Shown: positions 34,576 to 44,386, counted from the stretch's first letter. The stretch: 64,000 nt of DNA from Candidatus Lernaella stagnicola (GCA_030765525.1 JAVCCK010000008.1:124001-188000), one strand, 5' to 3'. Translations and numbers: made by a program. Notes: generated from the sequence alone by a model not told the origin.

Positions 34576-35850
34576 TTACATCCTCTCTTGCGCACGTTTC
34601 GCCCACAACTTGGCGTGGGCCGCGATCGTTTTCTCGTCGTCACCCATCTGTGGGTAGAGGGGCAGGTCGCCGAAATCGTCGGCCACTCGCATGAAAAGTT
34701 GAAAGGCAGCCGGGGCGTTTTTGCGGAAATCAAACTCCAACTCAGCCAAGAAAAGCGTCGCGTAACCGGCAAACAGACGATCCGCTTTGTTCTTGCCGAA
34801 CTTGGCGCGAAACTCCTCGAGAGATTGCGCGGCCTGCACCGTGTTGCGCAACACAAGCAATTCCGCATCACGCAAGCGACGCATCGCCTTGATGCCCGCC
34901 GGTTCTTTGCCGGTTTCATCCACGAGCATCACCGTGCGGTGATGGCGGATGATTTCGCGCAGCGTCTCGGCGCCGTCGGCAAAAGCGCCTTTGGCCCGCC
35001 ACTTCTGGGCGTGCTGGAAAAACGTGGCGGCTCGAACGAAACCGAGCCAAGCCCGCGCTTCTTCAGGCACGGTGGTTTGGGCGAATGTGTCGAGCACGCG
35101 TCCCTTTTTCGGCAGACTCGCCGGCATGGCGCCGAGCACTTCCGGCAGCCGCCGCACCGCCGCAACGGCCGCAGTTTGAGGCACACCGGCGACGAGGACA
35201 TCCGCGCCGCCCCACTGGCGCACGACCGACAGCAGATCGGTCGAGGCGAGATTCGCCTGTCCCGTGGCGACGCGGTAGCGCGCCGTTTCCAAGGCGCAGA
35301 TGATTTCCACACGGCCGAAATAATGCCGATCCTCGCCCGCTACGCCGACGTTTTGTTCGCTGTGACGCGCGGTAGTCTGCTTGAGTGTGTCGATCGCCTG
35401 GTAGGGATTATTCATTGCCTCGGCATACAGATAAGCTTCTTCGATCTTGGCCGTGGCCACCAGCGCGACGCGCCAGGCATTGTGTCCGGGATAGGCCATC
35501 GTTTCGTGATCTTGATAGACCGATTCAATTCTCGCCAGCACCGCCAGGGCTTCGGCTTTGCGTCCGGCCTTTTCTAAGAGGGCGAATAGATCAAAAATCG
35601 CTTCTTTCGCTTGCTGCCGGGCCGAGAAATTTTCGAAAAGCACGAGGTAGGCTTCGTGCAGCGCATCGATATCCTGCGGTGTTGCGCTTTTCAATTTCTC
35701 GATGCGCTGCATGGCCGTATCGAGACCGGGCGGTTCGGAGGGATCATCACCGGCAAGCGCGGGAACGGAGACCAGCAGCCCCGCCAGCAGACACAAAAAG
35801 AGGCCGCTTGTTCGCAAGCGGCCTCGATGTAGGTTCGGCGTCACGATCAT
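34576..35850 (-). CDS. secreted helical (TPR-like) repeat protein
   Basis: 424 residues. Signal peptide about 1-33 (LFLCLLAGLLVSVPALA). The mature part is nearly all helix, with repeated pairs of about 34-40 residues resembling tetratricopeptide repeats (for example KAEALAVLARIESVYQD and LAELEFDFRKNAPAAFQLF). No enzymatic motif is seen. Its start overlaps the OmpA stop (ATGA), and the Zn-ribbon/Yip1 gene begins four bases past its stop. It is probably a periplasmic scaffold or assembly factor working with the two lipoproteins upstream. Confidence 0.6.
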   Translation of the reverse strand: MIVTPNLHRGRLRTSGLFLCLLAGLLVSVPALAGDDPSEPPGLDTAMQRIEKLKSATPQDIDALHEAYLVLFENFSARQQAKEAIFDLFALLEKAGRKAEALAVLARIESVYQDHETMAYPGHNAWRVALVATAKIEEAYLYAEAMNNPYQAIDTLKQTTARHSEQNVGVAGEDRHYFGRVEIICALETARYRVATGQANLASTDLLSVVRQWGGADVLVAGVPQTAAVAAVRRLPEVLGAMPASLPKKGRVLDTFAQTTVPEEARAWLGFVRAATFFQHAQKWRAKGAFADGAETLREIIRHHRTVMLVDETGKEPAGIKAMRRLRDAELLVLRNTVQAAQSLEEFRAKFGKNKADRLFAGYATLFLAELEFDFRKNAPAAFQLFMRVADDFGDLPLYPQMGDDEKTIAAHAKLWAKRAQERM

Positions 35851-36773
35851 TTGGAAATGATCTTGAACTCAGTTCGGCGGTTTTGACCGCGACCCACGGA
35901 GGTGTTGTTGCTGGCGACCGGTCGGTCCGGACCGAAGCCGACGGCGCTAAGCCGCGCGGGGTCAACGCCCTGCTGCAACAAGTAATCGCGCACGGAGTCG
36001 GCGCGCGCCTGGCTGAGTTGCATGTTCTTGGAATGGCTACCGACGGTATCGGTGTGGCCTTCGATTTGCACCTTCCAACTTTCGGCCGCTTTAAGCACCT
36101 GGGCGATCTCGATCAAGACCGGGTAGCCGTCCGGGCGAATCGTGGCACGGCCGGTGTCGAAGTGAATCTTCTGTTTCAAGATGATTTTGTCGTCGGTCAC
36201 TTCGATGTACTGCGGACAACCCTCGTTTTCCTTCGTGCCGAATTGCTCCGGACATTTATCCTCGGAGTCGACGATGCCGTCGCCATCTGTGTCGTTCGGG
36301 CAACCCTCGTTCTCCGGGGGGCCGGGCTGTTCGGGGCACTTGTCGACGTTGTCGGCCACGCCGTCGCCGTCCCCGTCGGGGCAGCCCTGCAACTCGGGCA
36401 GGCCGGGAGTGTCGGGGCAGGCGTCGTCGGGATCGGCCACGCCGTCGCCGTCACGATCGGGCGGCACGTTCTCGACGCAGTTGCCCAACCACTTGCGGGC
36501 CGCGTCGAGGCTGTCTTGCGCGAAGACGAGATGATCTTGAGCGCGAATGTAATCGCGTTCGCTCCACTCTTCATCGGCGAAAACCAGATGCGCTTCGGCC
36601 GAGGCAAATTCGCGCGGCGCGCACGTTTTCGCGCCCTGCATGCGAATTTCATCCAACTCGCCGCGTAGTTTGTTCATTTGGGCTTGTTGTGCGGCTCGGG
36701 TGCCGCAACCGGCGATCAGTACGAGCATCAATAAAGCCAACGGCAAGGCGATCAGTGTACGGCGTGTCATCAT
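35847..36773 (-). CDS. OmpA-family lipoprotein with thrombospondin type 3 repeats
   Basis: 308 residues. Lipobox LIAGC puts the lipidated Cys at 23. A helical DUF4398-like region covers about 25-95. Three calcium-binding TSP3 repeats (about 104-165, DRDGDGVADPDDACPD type) follow. The C-terminal OmpA/MotB peptidoglycan-binding domain (about 190-308) carries HTDTVGSHSKN and LSQARADSVRDYL. The TSP3 linker would span the space between outer membrane and cell wall. A second ATG at 36770 has better spacing to GGAGG and may be the true start. It overlaps the DUF4398 gene upstream and the repeat-protein gene downstream. Confidence 0.9.
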   Translation of the reverse strand: MMTRRTLIALPLALLMLVLIAGCGTRAAQQAQMNKLRGELDEIRMQGAKTCAPREFASAEAHLVFADEEWSERDYIRAQDHLVFAQDSLDAARKWLGNCVENVPPDRDGDGVADPDDACPDTPGLPELQGCPDGDGDGVADNVDKCPEQPGPPENEGCPNDTDGDGIVDSEDKCPEQFGTKENEGCPQYIEVTDDKIILKQKIHFDTGRATIRPDGYPVLIEIAQVLKAAESWKVQIEGHTDTVGSHSKNMQLSQARADSVRDYLLQQGVDPARLSAVGFGPDRPVASNNTSVGRGQNRRTEFKIISK

Positions 36774-37366
36774 TGACCTCCTCGCATTTCGTCGACCGGG
36801 GGTAGGTCGTCCGGTTCACCGAGCGGATATTCATCGGTCCCCACCGGCTCCGGTGTCGGCGTTGGCGTCGGCTCGGGCGTCGGTTCGGGGGTCGGCGTCG
36901 GTGTCGGTTTGGGGGTCGGTGTCACGGCGGCGTCCTCGTCCACCGGCGGCAGATCTTCATCGACCGGCGGCAGGTCTTCATCGACCGGCGGCAGATCGTC
37001 CACCGGGGGCGGAACCGCAGCGCCAGGCGCCGTCATGCCTTCTTCACGCTTTCCCCAGGGGATCATGGGCTTGGCGTGAATGGTCCGCGCCAACCGCTCG
37101 GACTCGATCGCCTTGGATTTGGCCGTTGCGGCAAAATGCGCCGCGGAGGGGTAATCCGATTCGCGAAGCTGGGAGATCGCTTCCTCGAGATAACATTCGG
37201 CACTCGCGAACTCGTAAGGCGCCAAGTAGTCGGCGTGAACCGATTTCGCGGATTCCACAGCGCGGGCCGCTTGTTTCACTTGGCGTTCGTTTTCACAAGC
37301 GCCCACCACCAAAACCAGCGCTAACGCGCTGACCACCAACAACATCGGGATGATCCGCCGGACCAT
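36770..37366 (-). CDS. DUF4398-type lipoprotein with Pro/Thr/Glu-rich C-terminus
   Basis: 198 residues. Start at the ATG at 37366 with GGAGGG seven bases before. Lipobox LVVGAC, lipidated Cys at 24. A helical DUF4398-like domain (about 28-100) is the same type as in the OmpA protein that follows. A low-complexity tail has several DLPPVDE units and a (TP[EK])n stretch. It is probably a periplasmic lipoprotein that pairs with the downstream OmpA protein, as its stop overlaps that start. First gene of this operon, with its own promoter. Confidence 0.75.
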   Translation of the reverse strand: MVRRIIPMLLVVSALALVLVVGACENERQVKQAARAVESAKSVHADYLAPYEFASAECYLEEAISQLRESDYPSAAHFAATAKSKAIESERLARTIHAKPMIPWGKREEGMTAPGAAVPPPVDDLPPVDEDLPPVDEDLPPVDEDAAVTPTPKPTPTPTPEPTPEPTPTPTPEPVGTDEYPLGEPDDLPPVDEMRGGQ

Positions 37367-37425
37367 GAAAATACCCTCCAAGCGGGACAAAACCCATAAA
37401 TTACCACTACTGGTTAGACCGCAGA

Positions 37426-37455
37426 ATGCTATCAGCTTCTTTCGGAAGCTGTCAA
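37426..37455 (-). promoter_or_regulatory. promoter of the DUF4398-OmpA operon with an inverted repeat in its spacer
   Basis: TTGACA (37450-37455, overlapping the tyrS stop) and TAGCAT (37426-37431) are 18 bases apart. The spacer and its edge hold a 7-bp inverted repeat (CAGCTTC at 37433-37439, GAAGCTG at 37445-37451), a possible operator or a weak transcript-end hairpin for tyrS. Confidence 0.4.
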
Positions 37456-38648
37456 CCAATTAGCCGCAGCCATTTCTTCTTGCCGACCTTCAGAACGCCG
37501 CCGCCGGGTAATGGCGCGCGGGGGTCGGAAAGCGTATCGCCGTCGAATTTGACGCCGCCTTGATTCACGAGACGTTTTACCTCGCTGTTGCTCATGCCGA
37601 AAAAGGTTGCCACAACGTTCACCACAGTCGGCGGGTCAAAGTCCGCCAGGGGCGCTTCGGGGATATTATCCAGCTCCAGCGTACGCTTGCTGAACTTGCG
37701 GTCGAAATCCTCCGCCGCCTCGCGCGCCGCATCGCGCCCGTGCAAACGTTCGACAATCGCCGCGGCCAAATCCTTTTTGGCGCCCATGGGATCGCTGCCG
37801 ATTTTCTCACGAATCCGCGCAAGCTCGTCAGCGGCAAAGCCGAGGAAAAGTTTGTACCAGTTCTCCATGATATCGTCGGGAATCGACATCGTACGGCCGT
37901 ATTGCTCGGTAGGCGACATTAATACGCCGACGTGATTGCCCATGCTTTTGGACATTTTTTCCTTGCCGTCGGTGCCGATGAGGATCGGCATCAGCAGCGC
38001 CAGTTGCGGCTCCATGCCGCGCCGCTCCATCATGTCGCGTCCGACCAGAACATTGAATTTCTGCGCCGGGTCGCCCATTTCGATATCCGCCTGCACGGCC
38101 ACCGAGTCGTAGCCTTGCAGAACCGGATAGCACAATTCGTGAAGACCCAGCGGGACGTTGTTTTCGTAACGGCTGCGGAAGGTCTCATGCTGCAGCATTT
38201 GCGCGAGAGTCACTTCTTGCAGCAAGTGCAGTGTGTCGGCCATATCGAAATCGCCGTACCACTCGGTTTGGTGACGGATTTCGGTGCGGTCGGGGTCGAG
38301 CACCTTGTATAGCTGCTCCATATACTTAGCGGCGTTTTCCTGAACTTCCTGCTTTGTGAGCGCGGTTCGCATCTGTTCGCGTCCGGTCGGATCGCCGATG
38401 CGCGCCGTGTAGTCCCCGATAATCACGACGCCGATGTGGCCTAAGTCCTGTAAATCGCGCATCTTGCCGTAAGGTACGAGATGGCCGATGTGCACGTCCG
38501 GCGCGGTTGGATCGATGCCCACCTTGATGCGCAGCGGACGCTTTTCCGACAGCGCCTTGGCGACCTTCTTCTGAAGTTGATCCTCGGGCACGATCTCGTG
38601 GGCGCCGCGCCGTATGACGGCGAGCGTGCGTTCGACATCCAATTCCAT
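37452..38648 (-). CDS. tyrS: tyrosyl-tRNA synthetase
   Basis: 398 residues of class I synthetase fold. The HIGH motif is at 53-56 inside VGIDPTAPDVHIGH, KMSKS is near residue 230 (GKEKMSKSMGNH), and a C-terminal S4 RNA-binding domain starts at about 335. It is of the TyrS2/TyrZ-like branch by its VHIGHLV context. It charges tRNA-Tyr. Its stop overlaps the -35 box of the next operon. Confidence 0.95.
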   Translation of the reverse strand: MELDVERTLAVIRRGAHEIVPEDQLQKKVAKALSEKRPLRIKVGIDPTAPDVHIGHLVPYGKMRDLQDLGHIGVVIIGDYTARIGDPTGREQMRTALTKQEVQENAAKYMEQLYKVLDPDRTEIRHQTEWYGDFDMADTLHLLQEVTLAQMLQHETFRSRYENNVPLGLHELCYPVLQGYDSVAVQADIEMGDPAQKFNVLVGRDMMERRGMEPQLALLMPILIGTDGKEKMSKSMGNHVGVLMSPTEQYGRTMSIPDDIMENWYKLFLGFAADELARIREKIGSDPMGAKKDLAAAIVERLHGRDAAREAAEDFDRKFSKRTLELDNIPEAPLADFDPPTVVNVVATFFGMSNSEVKRLVNQGGVKFDGDTLSDPRAPLPGGGVLKVGKKKWLRLIG

Positions 38649-38725
38649 ACGTTGGGACTCCCTTTAGACGCTGAAAACCAAGGCGCAAAGCATAATCAGA
38701 AACCGGCGGGATTGCAAAAGGCGTT

Positions 38726-39385
38726 CTAGCTCAGTCGGCTGTTCGCCGCCCTACGCAGGCCACCGGCCAATGCCTCCGCCTCCCTGCGCAAGTAGATATC
38801 GCCTTTTCCATATTGCGTGTTGATCGGAGTGGCGAGCAGGTCCACGGGCAAATCGTCGGGAGGATAGGCCACCATGGCTTCGCCGACCGCCGAGTAGATC
38901 GGCAAACTGAAGAGCTCGAGGCCCTCGGTGCGGGTGAAGAGAGTGGAAATCGCCACAGGCTTGCATTGGGTTTGAGCCAGCACGATCAAGGTATCGTTGG
39001 CTTGCCGGCCGTTGTTGATGAAATCGTCGTGCAACAAAGCAGTTTGCGGCTTTTTCGCCGTGGGCAGGCCGCTTTCCCGCGAGAAGCACTCGACTGGAGG
39101 ACGACAAACCTCTTCCGAATGCACGCGGGCCAACATCCGTGCGGTGGGCAGGGAGTCTTCGTCGGTCGCTATGATGCAATCGAAGTGAACGTGGCTGATC
39201 TGTTTGGCCAGGTGATGAACCAATTCCGCGTAAATGTCGACCGCCTCCGCAAACAGCCCCCAATGAATGAACATCCGGCTGTGAAAGCCCGGATTCCCGT
39301 AGCCGTCGCCCAGCACAAAATGCCCGGGTCCGACGAGAATCCCGCGGTCCTTCAAATCTTCGAGAATCACATTTAATTGCCGCAT
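38726..39385 (-). CDS. divergent orotate phosphoribosyltransferase-like protein
   Basis: 219 residues. The N-terminal segment GHFVLGDGYGN resembles the opening of orotate phosphoribosyltransferases. The PRPP loop reads LLHDDFINNGRQ, with the two Asp kept but the usual TTG replaced by NNG. The Arg/Lys-rich loop of true PyrE (RKExK) is not seen. It may bind PRPP or nucleotides without orotate activity, or use another base. It is a stand-alone gene with a near-consensus promoter, between the thiamin operon and tyrS. The start ATG has GGGAGA upstream. Confidence 0.6.
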   Translation of the reverse strand: MRQLNVILEDLKDRGILVGPGHFVLGDGYGNPGFHSRMFIHWGLFAEAVDIYAELVHHLAKQISHVHFDCIIATDEDSLPTARMLARVHSEEVCRPPVECFSRESGLPTAKKPQTALLHDDFINNGRQANDTLIVLAQTQCKPVAISTLFTRTEGLELFSLPIYSAVGEAMVAYPPDDLPVDLLATPINTQYGKGDIYLRREAEALAGGLRRAANSRLS

Positions 39386-39465
39386 TAATCTCTCCCTGCG
39401 CTCTCTATTGATTCTCTACGGAGAAAAAGCTTGCTTGTTTTCGAGTGCGTAAACAGAAAGCGGGG

Positions 39466-39493
39466 ATTTTACGAGTTGATGAACCCGTGTCAA
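39466..39493 (-). promoter_or_regulatory. near-consensus sigma70 promoter of the PRTase-like gene
   Basis: TTGACA (39488-39493) and TAAAAT (39466-39471) are 16 bases apart on the minus strand, about 80 bases before the start codon at 39385. It is one of the best promoter matches in the window. Confidence 0.6.
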
Positions 39494-39519
39494 GCGATAA
39501 TCAGGGAACGCAAAAAATG

Positions 39520-40173
39520 TCACTCGGTGCCGTGATGTATCAACGACCGCAAACGCCGCACCGCCTCGGCGATGTCAGCCGCCTGTGTCACCGCCGTCAC
39601 AACCGCTACACGCCGGGCACCCGCCGCGACGACCTCGGCGATATTCGTTTCGTTGATGCCGCCCATCACCGTGAAAGGGATGTCCAACTGCCCGCCGATG
39701 CTATTTATGGCGTCGGGACCAAGAAACACCTTGTGTTCGGGCTTCGTTCCCGTCAGGAAAATCGGACCGATGTTCACGTAATCCGCACCATCAGCCTGCG
39801 CTTTCAGCGCTTGCGCCAAATTGTGCGAACTGCGCCCGATGATGAGCTCCGGGGCGAGCCGACGCGCCGCCGGCAGGGGGAAATCCGCCTGGCCGAGATG
39901 CACGCCGTCGGCCTCGACGGCCAGGGCGAGATCGATGTGGTCGTTGATGATCAGCAGCGCTCCGGCCGAACGAGTTTTCTCGCGGAATATTTGCGCCAAC
40001 TCGAAAAGATCGCGCATTTCGAGCGTCTTGTCGCGTAACTGGACGATCTTTGCGCCGCCGTCCAGAATGCCGTCCAGCACTTCGAGATTCGAGCGACCCG
40101 CCGAAAGCGCTTCGCACGTCACGGGGTACAAGTCGACCTCTGCAAATTTCGTTAATAGCTCTTTTTTACGCAT
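39520..40173 (-). CDS. thiE: thiamine-phosphate synthase
   Basis: 217 residues forming a TIM barrel. Signature pieces: KIVQLRDK near residue 38-45 (pyrimidine and diphosphate binding), LLIINDHIDLAL, and GVHLGQ, together with IGRSSHN and the phosphate-binding GGIN segment. It couples HMP-PP with the thiazole phosphate carboxylate to make thiamin phosphate. Last gene of the thiamin operon, 28 bases after thiH. Confidence 0.93.
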   Translation of the reverse strand: MRKKELLTKFAEVDLYPVTCEALSAGRSNLEVLDGILDGGAKIVQLRDKTLEMRDLFELAQIFREKTRSAGALLIINDHIDLALAVEADGVHLGQADFPLPAARRLAPELIIGRSSHNLAQALKAQADGADYVNIGPIFLTGTKPEHKVFLGPDAINSIGGQLDIPFTVMGGINETNIAEVVAAGARRVAVVTAVTQAADIAEAVRRLRSLIHHGTE

Positions 40174-40201
40174 GTTTATACCACTAACTTAAAGTAGATT
40201 G

Positions 40202-41314
40202 TCACTTCCGAAAGCCCTCGTCGAAGTCCTTCCAAACCGCTTCGCGGCCGGCGTTTTCGATCGCCCGCGCCACGACCTTCGGGGAACGGGAGTCATGCAC
40301 CGCGAATTGACGGCCGGAAGCTAACGCTCCGTCGCGGTAACCGCCCACCGATGTCTTGCTGCCCGCGCTCATGCGGGTGACGCCAAGTGGAATCAAGCGG
40401 TCGCGCAGCGCGGCGCTCTCACGCGTGGACACCACGATCTCCGCGTCGGGCAACGTCAACCGGATGGCGGCAATCAGGTGCGCCAAATCGCGGTCGGACA
40501 CGGCAACCCGGGGCGTGAATCCGCCCTCCGCCGGGCACAGTCGCGGAAAGCTGACCGCCACGCGGCTTTTCCAGAAACGTTTGGCAAGGTAGCGGCCGTG
40601 GTACGCGACAGCGAGGCCTTCGGCCCGCCAATCGGCCAAACCGAGCAGGGCGCCGACGCCCAGGCTGCGGAAACCGGCGATGCCGCCCGCTTCGACGGCC
40701 CGCAAACGCCCGTCGAAATCGGCTTTCGGGCCGCGGTGTAGTTCGGCGTAGAGGCCGCGGTCGTACGTTTCCTGATACAAAGTCAGGTTATCGACGCCGG
40801 CACGTTCAAGGCTGCGGTAGTCGCTTTCATCCATGGGAAACACTTCAATTCCGATACTTGCGAACCGGGGCGCGATTTCAGCGACGACCATTTCCAGGTC
40901 GGCAACCTGAAAAGCGCGCGGCGCTTCGCCCGACACCAGCAGGATGTGGCGGAAGCCTTCTTGCCACAGGATGTCGGCTTCGGCGAGGGCTTCGTCCACG
41001 GTCAAGGTGCGGCGCGGGATGTCGTGGCGGACGGCGAAGCCGCAGTAACGGCAATCGTTGATGCATTCGTTGGACAGATAGAGCGGCGCGTAGAGTTGCA
41101 CGATTTTGCCGAAACGATGCGCGGTGATCGCCGCGGAGCGCTGAGCCATGGCTTCGAGCAGGTCGTCGGCCGCGGGCGAAAAAAGCAACGGGAGGTCGGC
41201 GTCGTCTAGTTGGGAACGCCGCAATACGCTTTGCACGTCGGAAACCGAGACTTTTTCCATCCGGTCCCGAAGCCGGGGCCAATCGAAGCGGTGGAGAGCC
41301 TCCGCGAAACTCAT
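40202..41314 (-). CDS. thiH: 2-iminoacetate synthase (tyrosine lyase)
   Basis: 370 residues of radical SAM fold. The cluster motif CxxxCxxC (CINDCRYC) is near residue 84-91 and is followed by GF, as in ThiH. A late segment ([11 protein letters not shown]) also matches ThiH. It cleaves tyrosine to iminoacetate for ThiG to form the thiazole ring, releasing p-cresol. Its ATG overlaps the thiG stop. Presence of ThiH rather than ThiO fits an anaerobic or microaerobic life. Confidence 0.95.
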   Translation of the reverse strand: MSFAEALHRFDWPRLRDRMEKVSVSDVQSVLRRSQLDDADLPLLFSPAADDLLEAMAQRSAAITAHRFGKIVQLYAPLYLSNECINDCRYCGFAVRHDIPRRTLTVDEALAEADILWQEGFRHILLVSGEAPRAFQVADLEMVVAEIAPRFASIGIEVFPMDESDYRSLERAGVDNLTLYQETYDRGLYAELHRGPKADFDGRLRAVEAGGIAGFRSLGVGALLGLADWRAEGLAVAYHGRYLAKRFWKSRVAVSFPRLCPAEGGFTPRVAVSDRDLAHLIAAIRLTLPDAEIVVSTRESAALRDRLIPLGVTRMSAGSKTSVGGYRDGALASGRQFAVHDSRSPKVVARAIENAGREAVWKDFDEGFRK

Positions 41315-42102
41315 GGATCGTCCTTACGCAGAAAGCCCGTCAAAGGGCTGGAAGCGCGAGCGGTGGAACTGGTGTCGGCGGCACCCGCCATGCGGGCCAT
41401 TTCGCCCGCTTCAACGGCGGTTTTGAAGGCGAGGGCCATACGCACCGGGTCCTCGGCGATAGCGATTGCCGTATTGACCAGCACGGCGTCGGCGCCGGTT
41501 TCGATGGCATCGGCGGCATGGCTGGGTAGGCCGAGTCCGGCGTCAACCACAACCGGCACGCTTGCCTGGCGAATGATGATTTCGATTTGATCGCGCGTCC
41601 GCATGCCGCGGGCGCTGCCAATGGGCGCGGCCAGGGGCATAACCGTGGCGCAGCCCGCGTCGGCCAGGCGCAGGGCGAGGATGGGGTCGGCGTTCATATA
41701 CGGCAGGACGACGAAGCCCTCCTTGATAAGGATTTCGGCCGCCTTAAGGGTTTCGACGGGATCGGGCAGCAGGTAGTTCGGTTCGGGCGTCACCTCCAAT
41801 TTGATCCAATTGTTGCCGGTGGCGGCGCGGGCCAGGCGGGCCAGACGAACGGCTTCCTCGGCGTCGCGCGCGCCGGAGGTGTTGGGCAGCAGACGGTACT
41901 TGGTCAGGTCCAGGTGCGAGAGCGTCGGGTCTTCCGGGTCGTGTAAATCCACGCGCCGCAGGGCCGTGGTGACCAGTTCGGTGCCGCTGGCTTCGAGGGA
42001 GGCGGCCATAACCGTCGGGTGCGGGAACTTGCCGGTTCCCACCAGTAAACGACTCTTGAATTCGACGCCGGCGATCACCAGCGGTCCGTTTTCCACGGGC
42101 AT
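41311..42102 (-). CDS. thiG: thiazole synthase
   Basis: 263 residues of TIM barrel fold. The imine-forming Lys lies in WIKLEV (about residue 97-102), the phosphate-binding segments are LPYMNADP and PLAAPIGS, and VVDAGLG and [12 protein letters not shown] follow. It builds the thiazole phosphate from deoxyxylulose 5-phosphate, iminoacetate and ThiS thiocarboxylate. It lies between thiS and thiH in the usual order; the start is four bases after the thiS stop. Confidence 0.96.
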   Translation of the reverse strand: MPVENGPLVIAGVEFKSRLLVGTGKFPHPTVMAASLEASGTELVTTALRRVDLHDPEDPTLSHLDLTKYRLLPNTSGARDAEEAVRLARLARAATGNNWIKLEVTPEPNYLLPDPVETLKAAEILIKEGFVVLPYMNADPILALRLADAGCATVMPLAAPIGSARGMRTRDQIEIIIRQASVPVVVDAGLGLPSHAADAIETGADAVLVNTAIAIAEDPVRMALAFKTAVEAGEMARMAGAADTSSTARASSPLTGFLRKDDP

Positions 42103-42105
42103 TTC

Positions 42106-42309
42106 TCAGCCTCCTCCGACGAAGCGAACCAGTTCCAGGGTGTCGCCGTCGCGGATTGCGGTGGTTTCGTATTTATCCGGTTGAATCACTTCGCCGTTGT
42201 GTTCGACGACAAGGTTTTCACGCAGGATATTCATCACCTCCAGCATGGCGGCGATGGTTTTCACGCCGTCGAACTGATGGGCTTCACCGTTCACGGTTAG
42301 TCGTGGCAT
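42106..42309 (-). CDS. thiS: sulfur carrier protein ThiS
   Basis: 67 residues of ubiquitin-like beta-grasp fold ending in Gly-Gly-Gly, the site that ThiF adenylates and that then carries the thiocarboxylate. It begins Met-Pro-Arg-Leu-Thr-Val-Asn-Gly and has a typical DGDTLELVRFVGGG end. A longer in-frame reading from further upstream only runs through thiF in another frame. The true start overlaps the thiF 3' end by 13 bases. Confidence 0.93.
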   Translation of the reverse strand: MPRLTVNGEAHQFDGVKTIAAMLEVMNILRENLVVEHNGEVIQPDKYETTAIRDGDTLELVRFVGGG

Positions 42310-43103
42310 GGATCTTCCCCCAATATCAGACGCAGGATGGCGTTGGCTTGATGGTGCGCCGCCACGCCGACTCGCGGGGCCATCAGTCCGCGGCCCGGGG
42401 CTGCTTCGCTGATTTCGTCGCCCACGACATAAAGTCCGTCGAGTCGCCGGGTTGTGCGAATTTCGTTGGCCGAGCCACAGCCCGCCACGCCGCTGGAGGC
42501 TACGACGGTTTTCTCGCCGGCCAACGCCTGGACGAGCATGGCCTTGGCCCTGGGCTCGTCGAAACACTCAGCGACGATTTGGCAGTCCCGAAAGAGCTTC
42601 GACGCGTTGGCGCGGGTTACTTCCAGGTTTCGCTGAACAACTTCGGTGTAGGGATTGATGCGCTGCAAAGTTTCCGCCAGCGCTACGACCTTCGGCGTGC
42701 CCAGTTGGTCCAGGAAATACTGTTGCCGGTTCAGGTTGGAAGGCGCGACCAAATCGAAATCAGCCAGCACGATGCGACCGATGCCCGTGCGTACCAGCGC
42801 GATCGCCACAGCACTTCCTAAGCCGCCGACGCCCGCCACGCCAACCGTCGCCTGCTTGACCTTGGCATGGACGCCCGGCGTGTGGCGCGCCACGAGCAGC
42901 GACTCCAATTCCGCGGAGGTCGGGCGGCGATTGCGGGTAATGAGCACCACGACGTCTCCCTCGTGCAGGATCGTGTCATAGCGAATCGTATAGCCGTTGA
43001 AGATGACCATGTCGGCCAGCGGCATGACCTCATCACGCAGTTCGAACAGGGTCGTACCGTTCTTGACGTGCAGTTCGCGTTCGTTGACCTGTAGCCGAAT
43101 CAT
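42297..43103 (-). CDS. thiF: ThiS adenylyltransferase ThiF with N-terminal ThiS-like domain
   Basis: 268 residues. The first about 65 residues form a second beta-grasp domain without a C-terminal Gly-Gly, so it is not itself a carrier. An E1-like Rossmann domain follows with [10 protein letters not shown] (about 87-96) and the [14 protein letters not shown] segment. It corresponds to the ThiF family 2 type with a fused N-terminal domain. It activates ThiS with ATP. It lies between thiC and thiS, overlapping both. Confidence 0.9.
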   Translation of the reverse strand: MIRLQVNERELHVKNGTTLFELRDEVMPLADMVIFNGYTIRYDTILHEGDVVVLITRNRRPTSAELESLLVARHTPGVHAKVKQATVGVAGVGGLGSAVAIALVRTGIGRIVLADFDLVAPSNLNRQQYFLDQLGTPKVVALAETLQRINPYTEVVQRNLEVTRANASKLFRDCQIVAECFDEPRAKAMLVQALAGEKTVVASSGVAGCGSANEIRTTRRLDGLYVVGDEISEAAPGRGLMAPRVGVAAHHQANAILRLILGEDPCHD

Positions 43104-44386
43104 GTTTCATCCACCGATTTGCGGTACGTGCGAATGGCGCATAACTCGCCGCACATCGTACAGACTTCGTTTTGGGCGTCTTCGCTTTTCATCCGGCGTG
43201 CCCGTGCCACAACCGGGTCGATGGCATGCCGGAACATCCCCTCCCAATCGAGTTGATTGCGCGCCCGGCTCATCTCACGGTCACGAGCCAAGGCTTGCGG
43301 CAGCCCCTTGGCGATGTCGCCGGAATGGGCCGCGATTTTAGCCGCGATTACGCCTTGCCGCACATCTTTGATGTCGGGCAGGGTCAGGTGCTCCGCGGGC
43401 GTGACGTAGCAGAGGAAATCAGCCCCGGCCATGGCCGCCACGGCGCCGCCGATGGCTGCGGTGATGTGGTCGTACCCCGGCGCGATGTCGGTTGTGAGCG
43501 GCCCCAGCACATAAAAGGGAGCGCCGTCGCACAAGCGCTTTTGGATCTGCACGTTCGCAACGACTTGATCAAGCGGCACGTGACCCGGCCCTTCAATCAT
43601 CGCCTGCACGCCGGCGTCGCGGGCGCGACGCGCCAGTTCGCCAAGCACCACCAACTCCTCGATCTGGCCGCGGTCGGTGGCGTCGCAGACGGAGCCGGGA
43701 CGCAACGAGTCGCCCAGCGACAGGGTTACGTCGTAGGTGTGACAGATCGCGAGCAGCCTGTCGTAGAACTCATACAGCGGATTTTCCGCGTCGTTCTTTT
43801 TCATCCACGCCGCGATGATGCTTCCCCCGCGGCTGACAATTCCCATCACCCGATCGCTCGACTCAAGCGCTTCCAGCGAGCGCCGCGTCGTGCCGCAGTG
43901 CACGGTGATGTAGTCGATGCCCGACGCGCATTGCTCATCGATGGCGTCGAAGAGTTCGTCGACCGAGAAGTCGACGATGTCCCTTTTCTGCTGCGCCAAG
44001 ACGGCCGACAGGTAGTAGATCGGCACGCTGCCCATCATCACCGGGCAGTCGTCCAGCAACGCCGCGCGAATGGCCCGCAGGTCGCCGCCGGTCGACAGGT
44101 CCATGACCGAGTCGGCCCCGGCCTCGATCGCCACGCCCATCTTGGCGTTCTCTTCCGCGATATCGTAGTGGCTCGGGCTCGTACCGATGTTGGCATTGAT
44201 CTTCGTACGCAGCCCTTCACCGATACCCATCGGGCGAAACGTGCGGCGATTGTTGTGGGGGACCACGACGCGCCCGGCGCGAACGCGCTCGGCTAGTACC
44301 GCCGCGTCGATCCCTTCGTCCTCGGCGATGATGTGGATACTCTCCGGCATCTCGCCTTGGTTTAGCTGGTCAAGCAATGTCGCCAT
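43100..44386 (-). CDS. thiC: phosphomethylpyrimidine synthase
   Basis: 428 residues. ThiC converts aminoimidazole ribotide into HMP-P using SAM and a C-terminal cluster. The cluster ligands are C-T-M-C-x4-C near the C-terminus (CTMCGELC). Typical conserved segments include [32 protein letters not shown] and YVTPAEHL. It is the short, anaerobe-type form of the enzyme without the plant-type extension. AAAGGAG lies before the start. The gene is controlled by the TPP riboswitch upstream. Confidence 0.96.
   Translation of the reverse strand: MATLLDQLNQGEMPESIHIIAEDEGIDAAVLAERVRAGRVVVPHNNRRTFRPMGIGEGLRTKINANIGTSPSHYDIAEENAKMGVAIEAGADSVMDLSTGGDLRAIRAALLDDCPVMMGSVPIYYLSAVLAQQKRDIVDFSVDELFDAIDEQCASGIDYITVHCGTTRRSLEALESSDRVMGIVSRGGSIIAAWMKKNDAENPLYEFYDRLLAICHTYDVTLSLGDSLRPGSVCDATDRGQIEELVVLGELARRARDAGVQAMIEGPGHVPLDQVVANVQIQKRLCDGAPFYVLGPLTTDIAPGYDHITAAIGGAVAAMAGADFLCYVTPAEHLTLPDIKDVRQGVIAAKIAAHSGDIAKGLPQALARDREMSRARNQLDWEGMFRHAIDPVVARARRMKSEDAQNEVCTMCGELCAIRTYRKSVDET

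Noticed and set aside
38649-38725. Possible tRNA in the gap upstream of tyrS
   Set aside because: No cloverleaf arms or T-loop sequence are present.
42310-42567. Upstream extension of thiS
   Set aside because: The added 86 residues run through thiF in another frame and do not resemble any protein; the ATG at 42309 begins the canonical ThiS sequence.
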